A DNA stretch of 32,097 nucleotides from the NCBI GenBank assembly GCA_964560655.1, contig CAZLLR010000005.1, positions 1 through 32,097 on the forward strand. The letters run 5' to 3'. Below, piece by piece: positions 25,265 to 32,053 of this stretch. The notes below the pieces were generated by a model. It was not told the origin of the DNA. It was given only the letters and a program-made list of their open reading frames with translations, and did not search any database. How positions within the stretch are numbered: position 1 is the first letter of the stretch; each line of letters opens with the position of its first letter. The stretch comes from GCA-002772825 sp964560655. GTDB lineage: Bacteria; Patescibacteriota; Minisyncoccia; GCA-002772825. A program made the translations under genes and the position numbers.

Positions 25265-25366
25265 TTAAGACAAGGCACTAAAAACTAACATTAATACAAT
25301 TAGGATGAATCTTAATGCCCATACGGATAAATCAAATCCTCCTTCAGAAGACTCTCTATATGCCAT
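25265..25366 (-). CDS. 33-residue single-helix membrane peptide
   Basis: Begins MAYRESSEGGFDLSVW and ends in the hydrophobic stretch 'FILIVLMLVFSALS', a single transmembrane helix at the C-terminus (about residues 15-32). AGGAGG is centred about 10 bases before the ATG. It has a complete transcription unit of its own: a strong promoter (25443-25471), a leader of about 70 bases, the frame and a strong terminator. That makes a real gene much more likely than chance for such a short frame. No family is recognised. Possibilities are a small membrane-protein regulator, a toxin of a type I system (no antisense promoter was identified), or a subunit of a larger complex. Confidence 0.7.
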   Translation of the reverse strand: MAYRESSEGGFDLSVWALRFILIVLMLVFSALS

Positions 25367-25442
25367 AATAATGCCTCCTGTTTAAGTGTTTAGACTTTCC
25401 TAAATTATCAAAATACTCTTATTTTCACTAACTCTACCTTAA

Positions 25443-25471
25443 ATTATAGTATAAGGAGTAAATAAAGTAAA
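25443..25471 (-). promoter_or_regulatory. Promoter of the 33-aa gene
   Basis: TTTACT (25471-25466), exactly 17 bases, then a perfect TATAAT (25448-25443). It predicts a start near 25436 and a leader of about 70 bases carrying AGGAGG before the ATG. Confidence 0.75.
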
Positions 25472-25600
25472 GAGTAATTACCTGTGGATAAGTTCTATGA
25501 AGCCTTTTTCACCTCTATTTGTCAATATTCATAAAACACACTGGATTCACAAGATTTTTACCCTTTTGAGGATTAATTATAAATAAACGAGAATTATTTA
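25472..25600. other. AT-rich spacer upstream of the 33-aa gene promoter
   Basis: Part of the 338-base gap between the 33-aa gene and ychF. It holds one perfect DnaA-box match (TGTGGATAA, 25483-25491) and is otherwise AT-rich with no gene, hairpin or repeat that I can support. The rest of the gap is the promoter on one side and repeat copy 3 on the other. Confidence 0.5.
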
Positions 25601-25690
25601 TTAAAATCAGAATTAAAAAATTGATTTCCGAAAACTGTCCCTTGATGTTTGGCTCTTGCAGGAAATTGATGTTTTTGACTCTGATTTTAA
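25601..25690. repeat. Palindromic intergenic repeat, copy 3 (diverged)
   Basis: Arms TTAAAATCAG (25601-25610) and CTGATTTTAA (25681-25690) are exact complements, and pairing continues inward through TTGATTTCC / GGAAATTGATG for about 27 positions with a few mismatches. The right arm shares AGGAAATT and GTTTTT with copies 1 and 2. It begins 14 bases after the ychF stop and could also act as its transcription end. Confidence 0.55.
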
Positions 25691-25704
25691 TTTTTTATAA
25701 GAAT

Positions 25705-26745
25705 CTATATCCTAAACTCGATAACATCACCGTCTTTCACTATATATTCCTTCCCTTCCGTCCGCAGGAGCCCCTTCTCACGAGCGGTAGCGTATGATCC
25801 AGCGCTAAGCAAGTCTTGCCAGTTTATAATATCAGCTCGGATGAACTTCTCTTGAAAGTCTGTATGGATAGCAGCTCCCGCTTCCGGAGCAGTAGAACCA
25901 GACCTTATAGTCCACGCACGAGTCTCATCAGGGCCGACAGTAAAATAATTCATCAAGCCTAAGAGCTTATATGACTCTGTTATAAGTGTGCCTAAGGTGC
26001 TCTCCACCTCAAGCTCTTTCATCTCTTCCTTTGTCATGCTGTTCACATCTTCTTCAAGCTTTATATCCAAGATGATATGTTTCTTATCTTTGAGATCTTC
26101 CGGTATTTCAGAAGAGTCAGAGGTATTATAGATATATAAAACGGGCTTCATAGTGAGAAGATGCAGATCTTTTATAAGCTCATCCTCTCCCTCTCCAAAG
26201 TCACATTCTCTGGCGGGTTTGCCTCCACTAAGAGTTAGCTTCACCTTCTCTGTGGCATTCATCTTCTTCACAGCTTCTTTGTCTTGCATCTTTACTTCGC
26301 GCTTTAGCCTATCGGCTCTCTTTGTAACAGTCTCCAAGTCAGCCAACACAAGCTCTGTCTCTATAACTTCAATGTCATTTAGTGGGTCTATCTTGTTGTG
26401 AACATGAACGATGTTGTCATTCTTGAAGACACGCACTACCTGAGCTATAGCGTCCACCTCTCGTATATGAGAGAGGAACTTATTTCCCAAACCTTCGCCT
26501 TCGGCTGCGCCCTTCACAAGCCCTGCTATATCTACAAACTCCATAACAGCCGGAATAGTCTTAGCCGAGTTTACCAAACGGCTCAACCGGCTGAGCCGTT
26601 CATCAGGAACTTCTACCACGCCGACTGAAGGGTCTATAGTGCAAAAAGGATAGTTAGAGGCATCAACACCTTTCTTCGTCAAAGCATTAAAAAGTGTGGA
26701 CTTCCCCACGTTCGGTAGACCGACAATTCCCACAGATAAAGACAT
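25705..26745 (-). CDS. ychF: Ribosome-binding ATPase YchF (OLA1 family)
   Basis: P-loop NTPase of the Obg family, which prefers ATP and binds ribosomes. The Walker A GLPNVGKST is at residues 9-17. 'VVEVPDERLSRLSRL' and 'FVDIAGLVKGAAEGEGLGNKFLSHIREVDAI' (switch II and the OLA1 signature) follow. The coiled-coil arm and C-terminal TGS domain ('NYFTVGPDETRAWTIRSGSTAPEAGAAIHTDFQEKFIRADI') are complete. In the fourth nucleotide motif the sequence reads NTSD where YchF proteins usually have NxxE, a conservative change. 346 aa is slightly short. Monocistronic as far as can be seen. Confidence 0.95.
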   Translation of the reverse strand: MSLSVGIVGLPNVGKSTLFNALTKKGVDASNYPFCTIDPSVGVVEVPDERLSRLSRLVNSAKTIPAVMEFVDIAGLVKGAAEGEGLGNKFLSHIREVDAIAQVVRVFKNDNIVHVHNKIDPLNDIEVIETELVLADLETVTKRADRLKREVKMQDKEAVKKMNATEKVKLTLSGGKPARECDFGEGEDELIKDLHLLTMKPVLYIYNTSDSSEIPEDLKDKKHIILDIKLEEDVNSMTKEEMKELEVESTLGTLITESYKLLGLMNYFTVGPDETRAWTIRSGSTAPEAGAAIHTDFQEKFIRADIINWQDLLSAGSYATAREKGLLRTEGKEYIVKDGDVIEFRI

Positions 26746-26814
26746 GCTTACTAATCTAACAGATTTTTATAAAAATAAAAAGATTATTGTGTATATACTG
26801 AGTCCTTATGAAGC

Positions 26815-26843
26815 TAGACAAGATTAATATAATATGCTATAAA
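26815..26843 (+). promoter_or_regulatory. Promoter of the 112-aa/88-aa operon
   Basis: TAGACA (26815-26820), a 17-base spacer and TATAAA (26838-26843). It predicts a start near 26850 and a leader of about 46 bases that contains AAAGGAGGTG (26881-26890), the best ribosome site in the window. Confidence 0.65.
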
Positions 26844-26895
26844 TTAACTAGAATAAAATAGTTCATCACATTCAAATATGAAAGGAGGTGCTTAA

Positions 26896-27234
26896 ATGCT
26901 CAAAAAAAATAAATCAGTTGCAGGCGAACTAAAGACAAGACCGTCAGATGTATCGCATATGCTTTTTTGTCCATCGCGTCAAAAAACAAGGATAGAAGAA
27001 GTTGCTACAAAAATTCTCGGTCTTTCGCTTTTCAAAAATAAAAATAGATGGGAAGTATTTACCTGGGAGGAATATAGAGAATATCATTCTGATATGCCTC
27101 CATTAGGAGAATTAGTGATCCTAAATGGACTGGCTGATCTAGGGTTCTTGATAAAAGATGCCCAAGGGGCATTTCATTTCACAAGAAAAATGATTCTAGA
27201 GTATAGAAATTATACCAAAAAGGAGCAACTCTAA
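26896..27234 (+). CDS. 112-residue protein, unknown (first gene of accessory operon)
   Basis: Starts at the ATG 26896, five bases after the strong AAAGGAGGTG. A basic N-terminus leads into alternating helices. The part around 'PPLGELVILNGLADLGFLIKDAQGAFHFTRKM' has the helix-turn-strand look of a winged helix, but this is a weak impression. No signal peptide or membrane segment is seen. Two residues that could matter are the Cys-Pro in 'MLFCPSRQKTR'. The stop codon shares its last base with the ATG of the next gene (TAATG), so the two are translationally coupled. I recognise no family. It could be a regulator or partner of the secreted product encoded next. Confidence 0.7.
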   Translation: MLKKNKSVAGELKTRPSDVSHMLFCPSRQKTRIEEVATKILGLSLFKNKNRWEVFTWEEYREYHSDMPPLGELVILNGLADLGFLIKDAQGAFHFTRKMILEYRNYTKKEQL

Positions 27235-27500
27235 TGAAGAAAGTCTTATTTTTTATCGTACTTATACTTGGTCTGTCGGCAGGAATAAGTGGAGATACAC
27301 TCTCTACTACTGTTTACAGGCTCTGCTATACTTTACCATACAAAGACAGCGACGAATGTACAGGATGGTGGCCTATCGAAGAAGAAGTTGCACTTAAAAA
27401 AGCCAGGATTGGAAACAACTATGCCAGCTTAGGCAAGTACACAGTAGAATCTACATTAGCGATCTTGGCTCGCCTATCCATAAGCGGGACTACAATATAA
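27234..27500 (+). CDS. 88-residue secreted protein, unknown
   Basis: A clear signal peptide (MKKVLFFIVLILGLSAGISG) is followed by about 67 residues exported outside the cytoplasm. Two cysteines ('YRLCYTLPYKDSDECTGWW') could form a disulfide, and the end is helical ('YTVESTLAILARLSI'). AAAGGAGC before the ATG is a good ribosome site within the end of the preceding gene. Its stop codon sits in the loop of the operon terminator. No family is recognised. Small secreted, disulfide-containing proteins with a coupled cytoplasmic partner recall bacteriocin or signalling systems, but there is no processing motif or transporter gene here to support that. Confidence 0.7.
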   Translation: MKKVLFFIVLILGLSAGISGDTLSTTVYRLCYTLPYKDSDECTGWWPIEEEVALKKARIGNNYASLGKYTVESTLAILARLSISGTTI

Positions 27501-27517
27501 TTGTAGTCCCTTTTTTT
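27486..27517 (+). terminator. Terminator of the 112-aa/88-aa operon
   Basis: GGGACTACAAT / ATTGTAGTCCC, an 11-bp perfect stem with loop ATA (27486-27510), followed by seven T residues. The TAA stop of the 88-aa gene (27498-27500) lies in the loop and the stem's first base. Confidence 0.9.
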
Positions 27518-27519
27518 AT

Positions 27520-27555
27520 ATAAAAAAGTGGCGCGCATTAATCTGCGCGCCACTT
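27520..27555 (-). terminator. Terminator of the pyrF unit
   Basis: AAGTGGCGCGCA (27526-27537) pairs with TGCGCGCCACTT (27544-27555), a 12-bp GC-rich stem with a 6-base loop, and a T-run follows on the minus strand. It lies back to back with the plus-strand terminator at 27486-27517. Confidence 0.88.
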
Positions 27556-27559
27556 GGTA

Positions 27560-28361
27560 CTAATGACTCCCTAAAATCAAATATTCTGGCATTTCTCCAA
27601 GAGCTTCATTAATCTCTATCGCGATAAGCTCAGCTGCCTCAGACGGTGAACCGATATCGGGATTAGGCTTAGTTATAGGTCTACCGATTACTAGATAATC
27701 GGCACCAGCTAACATAGCATCGCGAGGCGTCATGAACCTCTTTTGATCATCCTTTACTGCCCACAGAGGCCTGATTCCTGGAGTCACAAGGATCAACTTA
27801 TCAAAAATAGAATGGGAGCGTAAGAAACGAAGCTCTTTAGGAGAACAGATGATACCATCTACTCCCGCATAATTAGCCTTAAGAGCCATGTTGTATACAA
27901 CGTCCTCTGGGTTTTTTGAGTATTGATTCCAGTACTCTTTTTCCTCTATTGAGGTAAGAAGTGTCGCAGCAAGGACTAAAGAGTTAGCGTCTTTATACTT
28001 TACCGTCTCTTCCATGGCACAAGAACCAGCTGAAGCATGCACACTAAGCATCCTTACCCCGAGAGAGGCAATATTTGTACTTGCCCAGCTAACAGTGTTA
28101 GGGATATCAGCCAACTTAGCATCTAGAAAGAGTCTTCCTTCAAGGAGTTTGAAAAGGCGCCTGTTCATGCCGAGGTTCTTTATAGCGACATCAGAAGGGG
28201 AATCAAACAATTCAGCAAAGATAGAATAGATTAATTCCAGCCCGACCTTAAAGAGGTCCTACATGAGGAGAAAGCTCTTCGACTAACTTTATAGCTTCTT
28301 CCGCATCGCTAACATCAAGTGCAACGATAATTCTGTCTTTTGCAGATATTATCTTTTCCAT
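27560..28361 (-). CDS. pyrF: Orotidine 5'-phosphate decarboxylase, split by a frameshift
   Basis: Last step of UMP synthesis. The N-terminal part starts at the ATG 28361 after a good AAGGAG and reads 'RIIVALDVSDAEEAIKLVEELSPHVGPL', then meets TAA at 28250-28248. In the next frame the protein continues '(F)KVGLELIYSIFAELFDS...' to 27560. It has the catalytic DAKLADIPNTV (D-x-K-x-x-D-I-P) and the phosphate-binding 'TPGIRP' and 'VIGRPITK'. All other conserved parts are intact. One extra C at 28255-28256, or a +1 shift on CUU-UAA, restores the frame. The site reads AGGA, 3 bases, CUU, UAA, like the RF2 recoding site. It is therefore a new mutation, a sequencing error or, less likely, programmed frameshifting. 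It lies 38 bases after the 65-aa Cys-rich gene. Confidence 0.85.
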
Positions 28362-28399
28362 ATCTCTTTCTTCTCCTTTTTAGTTTAGAGTTAAATGGC

Positions 28400-28597
28400 C
28401 TATTTTCCCCATAACAATCTCCCTTTCCGTAGTTTAAGAGTGAATTCTCTTTCTACGGCATAATGGCATCTTGGGCAATGCCTACCTTTTACTTTTCTCA
28501 ATATATTCTCACAAGCTTTACTACCTTGGTTATGACCACACGACGTTAGACCCTCTCTTCTATAATGACCCATACGGGCACCTTCTATTAAACTCAA
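28400..28597 (-). CDS. 65-residue cysteine-rich (zinc-ribbon-like) protein, TTG start
   Basis: Starts at TTG 28597, 5 bases after GGAGG of AAAGGAGGTA, a strong site that decides the start; an ATG 8 codons later has no such site. Residues C20, H22, C29, C41, C44 and H45 ('CPRCH') could bind one zinc ion. The rest is basic ('ERKGHYRREG'-like N-terminus, 'KLRKGRLLWGK' end), as in small RNA- or ribosome-binding proteins. It precedes pyrF by 38 bases in the same direction. No family is recognised, and the ligand pattern is not a standard rubredoxin knuckle pair. Confidence 0.65.
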   Translation of the reverse strand: MSLIEGARMGHYRREGLTSCGHNQGSKACENILRKVKGRHCPRCHYAVEREFTLKLRKGRLLWGK

Positions 28598-28620
28598 TTT
28601 TACCTCCTTTGTTCTATTTA

Positions 28621-28626
28621 ATTATA
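28621..28626 (-). promoter_or_regulatory. Candidate -10 box for the 65-aa gene and pyrF
   Basis: Perfect minus-strand TATAAT, 23 bases before the TTG start, without a recognisable -35. The leader would hold the strong GGAGG site. Confidence 0.35.
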
Positions 28627-28711
28627 ATGAACAATAGTTTTATTTCTCTATATAAACCCTAACTCAAAATAACGGCCCTTGCAAGAAGTACGGTTTTTCT
28701 CAAAAAATAGT

Positions 28712-28740
28712 TTGCCCAAGGGGCAGATTTAATTTATCAT
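28712..28740 (+). promoter_or_regulatory. Candidate promoter of the VTT-domain gene
   Basis: TTGCCC (28712-28717), 17 bases, TATCAT (28735-28740), with the ATG 7 bases later. It predicts a leaderless message; there is no Shine-Dalgarno site. Confidence 0.45.
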
Positions 28741-28747
28741 TAAGCTA

Positions 28748-29422
28748 ATGACCATAAAAGATAAAGAAACTCTTAAAAATGTTGCCGCTATAACAGTAAT
28801 AATCGCCCTCTTTATAACAGCTTCTTATTTTAGTAAGATTTATTCACCAACACTCAAAGAGATGGTCATATTAGATAGCTTTCTAGGAATGTTTCTATAT
28901 ATACTTATCACGGTAATAGCAGTAGTCTTTGCTCCAGTCAGCACCCTCCCCTTTCTTGCTGTTGCTTCAGCTCTGTGGGGAGGCTTTATATCTGCTGTCT
29001 TGAGCATTATAGGGTGGACTATCGGCTCAGCTATAGCCTTCGGTCTCGCCCGAAAGTATGGGAGACCACTCGTCTCTAAATTTATAAATATTAAGAAGAT
29101 AGAGCGCTTTGAGAACGTCATACCGCCAAAGCATGTCTTCTGGACTATTATACTCCTAAGACTTTCGCTCCCCGTAGACCTCTTGAGCTATGCATTAGGA
29201 CTCCTCACTAAGATACCTTTTAAGATCTTCATCTCCGCCACTGTAGTGGGGCTTACTCCTTTCGCCTTCTTATTTGCTTACGCCTTCAACCTTCCGACCT
29301 CTTACCTTGTGGTAGTAGGTGTCTTAGGCTTGATAGTATTTTTAATCGCTATTCGTCAAACACTAAAAACTTTATACAACAATAAAACTACTCAGGATAA
29401 ACCCGAAGAGATTTTACCGTAA
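28748..29422 (+). CDS. VTT-domain (TVP38/TMEM64, DedA-like) membrane protein
   Basis: 224 residues with about six membrane segments. The VTT core is 'FAPVSTLPFLAVASALWGGFISAVLSIIGWTIGSAIAFGLARKYGRPL', with the characteristic Gly-rich re-entrant region and the 'ARKYGRP' end. A second conserved part is 'LRLSLPVDLLSYALGLLTKIPFKIFISATVVGLTPFAFLFAY'. TVP38/DedA proteins are thought to move lipids or carriers across the membrane. The gene stands alone, 14 bases from the convergent pyk, with no terminator visible between them. Confidence 0.85.
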   Translation: MTIKDKETLKNVAAITVIIALFITASYFSKIYSPTLKEMVILDSFLGMFLYILITVIAVVFAPVSTLPFLAVASALWGGFISAVLSIIGWTIGSAIAFGLARKYGRPLVSKFINIKKIERFENVIPPKHVFWTIILLRLSLPVDLLSYALGLLTKIPFKIFISATVVGLTPFAFLFAYAFNLPTSYLVVVGVLGLIVFLIAIRQTLKTLYNNKTTQDKPEEILP

Positions 29423-29436
29423 TTCTTAAATTCTTT

Positions 29437-30861
29437 TTAGATTATCTGTACCAAGATAAGGTTCGTAGTACCAGAGACACCATAAGGTATGCCAGCTGAG
29501 ATGATAATCTTATCACCCTTCTTCACGAGGCCGGTCTTCATCGCTTCCTCTTTAGCTATATCTATCATACCGGCATGATTCTTAATATTTTTTATTTTCT
29601 CGGAAAATGTTCCAAAGCTTAACGCCATCATGTTACGGACTTCCTCACTATTCGTAAGGGCCAAGACTCTCTGCTTCGGCTTCCACCTTGAGATAACTCT
29701 CGCCGTAGATCCAGAGTTTGTAAAAGCAACGATGAGCTTAGCACCGAGACGATATGCATTACGGCACACTGACGCACTTATAGAGTCAACCACGGAGAAG
29801 CTTGTATCATCGCTTGTAGACCTGAGTACTTGTTCATAAGGTAAAGACTTTTCCGTGTGCCTGCATACTGAAGCCATAGTCTCTATAGCCTCCACAGGGT
29901 AAGCACCAAGAGTCGTCTCCTCAGAGAGCATTATGGCGTCAGTGCCGTCGAGCACTGCGTTTGCTATATCACTTACTTCAGCTCTAGTAGGTATAGGGTT
30001 CTTTATCATAGATTCAAGCATCTGTGTCGCTGTGATGACAGGCCTTCCTTTCTCGTTGCATTTTCTTATTATACTTTTCTGTATGAGGGGAACTTCTTCT
30101 AAAGGCACTTCTATGCCAAGATCTCCACGCGCCACCATCACACCGTAAGACTCATCTATTATCTCATCAAGGTTTGAGATTGCCTCTTTCGTCTCAATCT
30201 TTGCTATGACCTTTGCTTGTGAACCACTCTTTTTTATAAGCTTCTTTAATATCTCCACGTCTTTAGCTCTTCTTACAAAAGAGAGCGCTATAAAGTCAAC
30301 TCCATTTTTTAGAGCGAAGCTCAAATCCTTCTTGTCTTTCGCTGTAAGAGTGGAGAGAGCCACAGAGATACCGGGCAAGTTCACCCCCTTCTTTGACCTT
30401 AACTCTCCTCCTATTACCACGGTGCATGTGACATTATTCCCTGATACTTTCTCCACCTTAAGTTTCTTTGAGCCATCTTCTAGCATTATAAAGTCGCCCT
30501 TCTTTACTTTACTAGGCAAATCTTTGGCAGTTATAGAGACCATACTCTCGTCTCCCAAGACGTCATCTACGGTAAGAGTAAACTTCGCCCCTTTCTTTAG
30601 GAAAATCTTTCCATCTTTAAAGTCGCCTATCCTTATCTTCGGGCCAGAAAGATCTGCCAAGACAGCCATAGGCTTATCAAGTTTCTTTGAGATCTTTCTG
30701 ACAAGTTTTATCCTAGCTAAGTGCTCAATATGATTACCATGAGAGAAGTTAAGGCGCGCGACATTAAGTCCGGCCTTTGCCATTTCAAGGAGTGTTTCTT
30801 CGTCTTCACTTACAGGACCGATGGTCGCTACTATCTTAGTTTTTTTTGCATTGATCAACAT
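29437..30861 (-). CDS. pyk: Pyruvate kinase
   Basis: Makes pyruvate and ATP from phosphoenolpyruvate. The barrel shows 'KIVATIGPVSEDEETLLEMAKAGLNVARLNFSHG', the B domain 'KGDFIMLEDGSKKLKVEKV' region, and the active-site signature 'VMVARGDLGIEVPLEEVPLIQKSII'. 'ATQMLESMIKNPIPTRAEVSDIANAVLDGTDAIMLSEETTLGAYPVEA' is complete. The C-terminal allosteric domain is present but short. 474 aa is normal. It appears to be the main ATP-forming glycolytic step encoded in this window. The gene is monocistronic, with a recognisable promoter. Confidence 0.97.
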   Translation of the reverse strand: MLINAKKTKIVATIGPVSEDEETLLEMAKAGLNVARLNFSHGNHIEHLARIKLVRKISKKLDKPMAVLADLSGPKIRIGDFKDGKIFLKKGAKFTLTVDDVLGDESMVSITAKDLPSKVKKGDFIMLEDGSKKLKVEKVSGNNVTCTVVIGGELRSKKGVNLPGISVALSTLTAKDKKDLSFALKNGVDFIALSFVRRAKDVEILKKLIKKSGSQAKVIAKIETKEAISNLDEIIDESYGVMVARGDLGIEVPLEEVPLIQKSIIRKCNEKGRPVITATQMLESMIKNPIPTRAEVSDIANAVLDGTDAIMLSEETTLGAYPVEAIETMASVCRHTEKSLPYEQVLRSTSDDTSFSVVDSISASVCRNAYRLGAKLIVAFTNSGSTARVISRWKPKQRVLALTNSEEVRNMMALSFGTFSEKIKNIKNHAGMIDIAKEEAMKTGLVKKGDKIIISAGIPYGVSGTTNLILVQII

Positions 30862-30884
30862 AAAGTCTAATTCTATATTTTATT

Positions 30885-30912
30885 ATAATAAATGCAAACT
30901 ATATAAACGCAA
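30885..30912 (-). promoter_or_regulatory. Promoter of pyk
   Basis: TTGCGT (30912-30907), 16-base spacer, TATTAT (30890-30885). An overlapping TATAAT sits 3 bases further downstream. The leader would be about 15 bases, without a Shine-Dalgarno site. Confidence 0.45.
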
Positions 30913-30958
30913 ATATGTGTATAAGAGCAAGTAATCTGGCGACTAAAAACACTAAACG

Positions 30959-31014
30959 CCTGCTTGCCTCAACGGCTCAACCTCGCCACCGCTCGCTTCG
31001 CTTAGGCAGACAGG
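30959..31014 (-). other. Imperfect hairpin downstream of the pilin gene
   Basis: CCTGCTTGCCT (30959-30969) and AGGCAGACAGG (31004-31014) pair at 9 of 11 positions around a 34-base GC-rich loop. On the minus strand it is followed by GTTTAGTGTTTTT, so it may end pilin transcription. Support is limited. Confidence 0.3.
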
Positions 31015-31032
31015 GAAAAATTATTTAAAATA

Positions 31033-31545
31033 TTACCAATTTACTGCTCCTGGAGTATAGATGCTTATAGTACATTGAGACGGACTCCTCAGTGGATCAT
31101 ACATTGGGTCATTGATCGGTGTAGGAGGACATCCTACTATTTCCATAGTATGGTGAGCCAGAAGTTTGTAATCCAATCCGTTTGAATAGTACAAATAACA
31201 CCCGCCCGAACCGTTATACCTCGGGTCAAGAGGAAGTACAGGTATATAGGTGGGTGCTAAATTCGGCACCCATCCGTTTGACCCGGATGTTGGGTGACTG
31301 CCAAATGATGAGCAATTACCCCACCAAGCATGCGTAACTGGATAATTGTTATTAGAATCAAAATACATCTCAAGCGCTAATTGCACCTGCCTTAAATCAG
31401 CCCTTCGTTTTGCATCTCTAGATTTAGCTCGTGCGGTGTTTAAACTCGCCATCACTATGGAAGACAAAAGGCCGATGATAGCAATAACTACTAAAAGCTC
31501 AATGAGAGTAAAACCAGAATTTTTCTTGGATTGTAAAATTTTCAT
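31033..31545 (-). CDS. Type IV pilin / pseudopilin with class III signal
   Basis: 170 residues. The prepilin signal KKNSG|FTLIELLVVIAIIGLL puts the peptidase cut after G11, with F12 as first mature residue and E16 as the conserved Glu5. The helix continues as 'NTARAKSRDAKRRADLRQVQLALEMYFDSNNNYP', a pattern common in CPR pilins. The globular end holds four cysteines that may form disulfides. CPR cells are thought to use such pili to contact hosts. It follows the 121-aa membrane protein by 10 bases. The prepilin peptidase and assembly ATPases are not in this window. Confidence 0.9.
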   Translation of the reverse strand: MKILQSKKNSGFTLIELLVVIAIIGLLSSIVMASLNTARAKSRDAKRRADLRQVQLALEMYFDSNNNYPVTHAWWGNCSSFGSHPTSGSNGWVPNLAPTYIPVLPLDPRYNGSGGCYLYYSNGLDYKLLAHHTMEIVGCPPTPINDPMYDPLRSPSQCTISIYTPGAVNW

Positions 31546-31555
31546 AATTATATGA

Positions 31556-31921
31556 TTAGCGCTGTATGACGCCTGACGGAGGAGTTAGAAGTAAATCGCC
31601 TGGTGAAACGGGAGACCTTGTATCACCGCCACCAAAAACAAAAAACAAAATAGTAACAACGATTGTCACCACCATAAATCCTAGCAAAACATAATTCGCC
31701 TGCTTTTCGTCTTTCACATACCCGCCGGAATACTTAATAACCCACTGAATTATTTTAGGTGTTCTGGAATAAAGGGATTGATCGGACCGTCTCCACTTAT
31801 CTTGAGACTTCACGCTGGTATCAGAGCCCTTAAACGCACCGCTTAAATCTATTTCCTCTTTATTTTTGTTTTCTTGATACATATTGTTAAAAGCGGTATT
31901 GTTGATTTTGATTTTCCACAA
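31556..31921 (-). CDS. Single-pass membrane protein next to pilin, unknown
   Basis: 121 residues counted from TTG 31921, which follows AGGGAG by 4 bases; an ATG at 31882 (MYQENKNKEE) is the alternative. A polar, charged N-terminal region of about 78 residues precedes one membrane helix (about 79-100, 'YVLLGFMVVTIVVTILFFVF') and a short Gly/Pro-rich tail. No family is recognised. Its place 10 bases before the pilin gene suggests a role in pilus assembly or anchoring, but this rests on location alone. A TATAAT at 31935-31940 lies 13 bases upstream, beside an unusual run of eight C residues. Confidence 0.65.
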   Translation of the reverse strand: MWKIKINNTAFNNMYQENKNKEEIDLSGAFKGSDTSVKSQDKWRRSDQSLYSRTPKIIQWVIKYSGGYVKDEKQANYVLLGFMVVTIVVTILFFVFGGGDTRSPVSPGDLLLTPPSGVIQR

Positions 31922-32009
31922 TTCACTCCCTGTAATTATACAGTATCACACATCGCCCCCCCCGCAAGGGCTTAAGAGGTGTATAATATGATTAATGTGA
32001 AGGATAAGG

Positions 32010-32037
32010 TTGCATTTAAACACAAATAAGGTAAAAT
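32010..32037 (+). promoter_or_regulatory. Promoter of the tRNA-Ala gene
   Basis: TTGCAT (32010-32015), 16 bases, TAAAAT (32032-32037). The mature tRNA begins 17 bases after the -10 box, a normal distance for a tRNA precursor. Confidence 0.55.
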
Positions 32038-32053
32038 ATTTTAGTTAGTGTGC

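Noticed and set aside
25483..25491. Perfect DnaA box (TGTGGATAA) in a gene gap, with weaker matches at about 18920 and 19330, suggesting an origin
   Set aside because: Only one perfect match, no cluster of boxes and no dnaA, dnaN or gyrase genes nearby. A chance match is likely.
28655..28705. Possible fourth copy of the palindromic repeat (CTTGCAAGAA ... GGTTTTT)
   Set aside because: Only short, scattered similarity to the right arm of copy 3 and no matching left arm.
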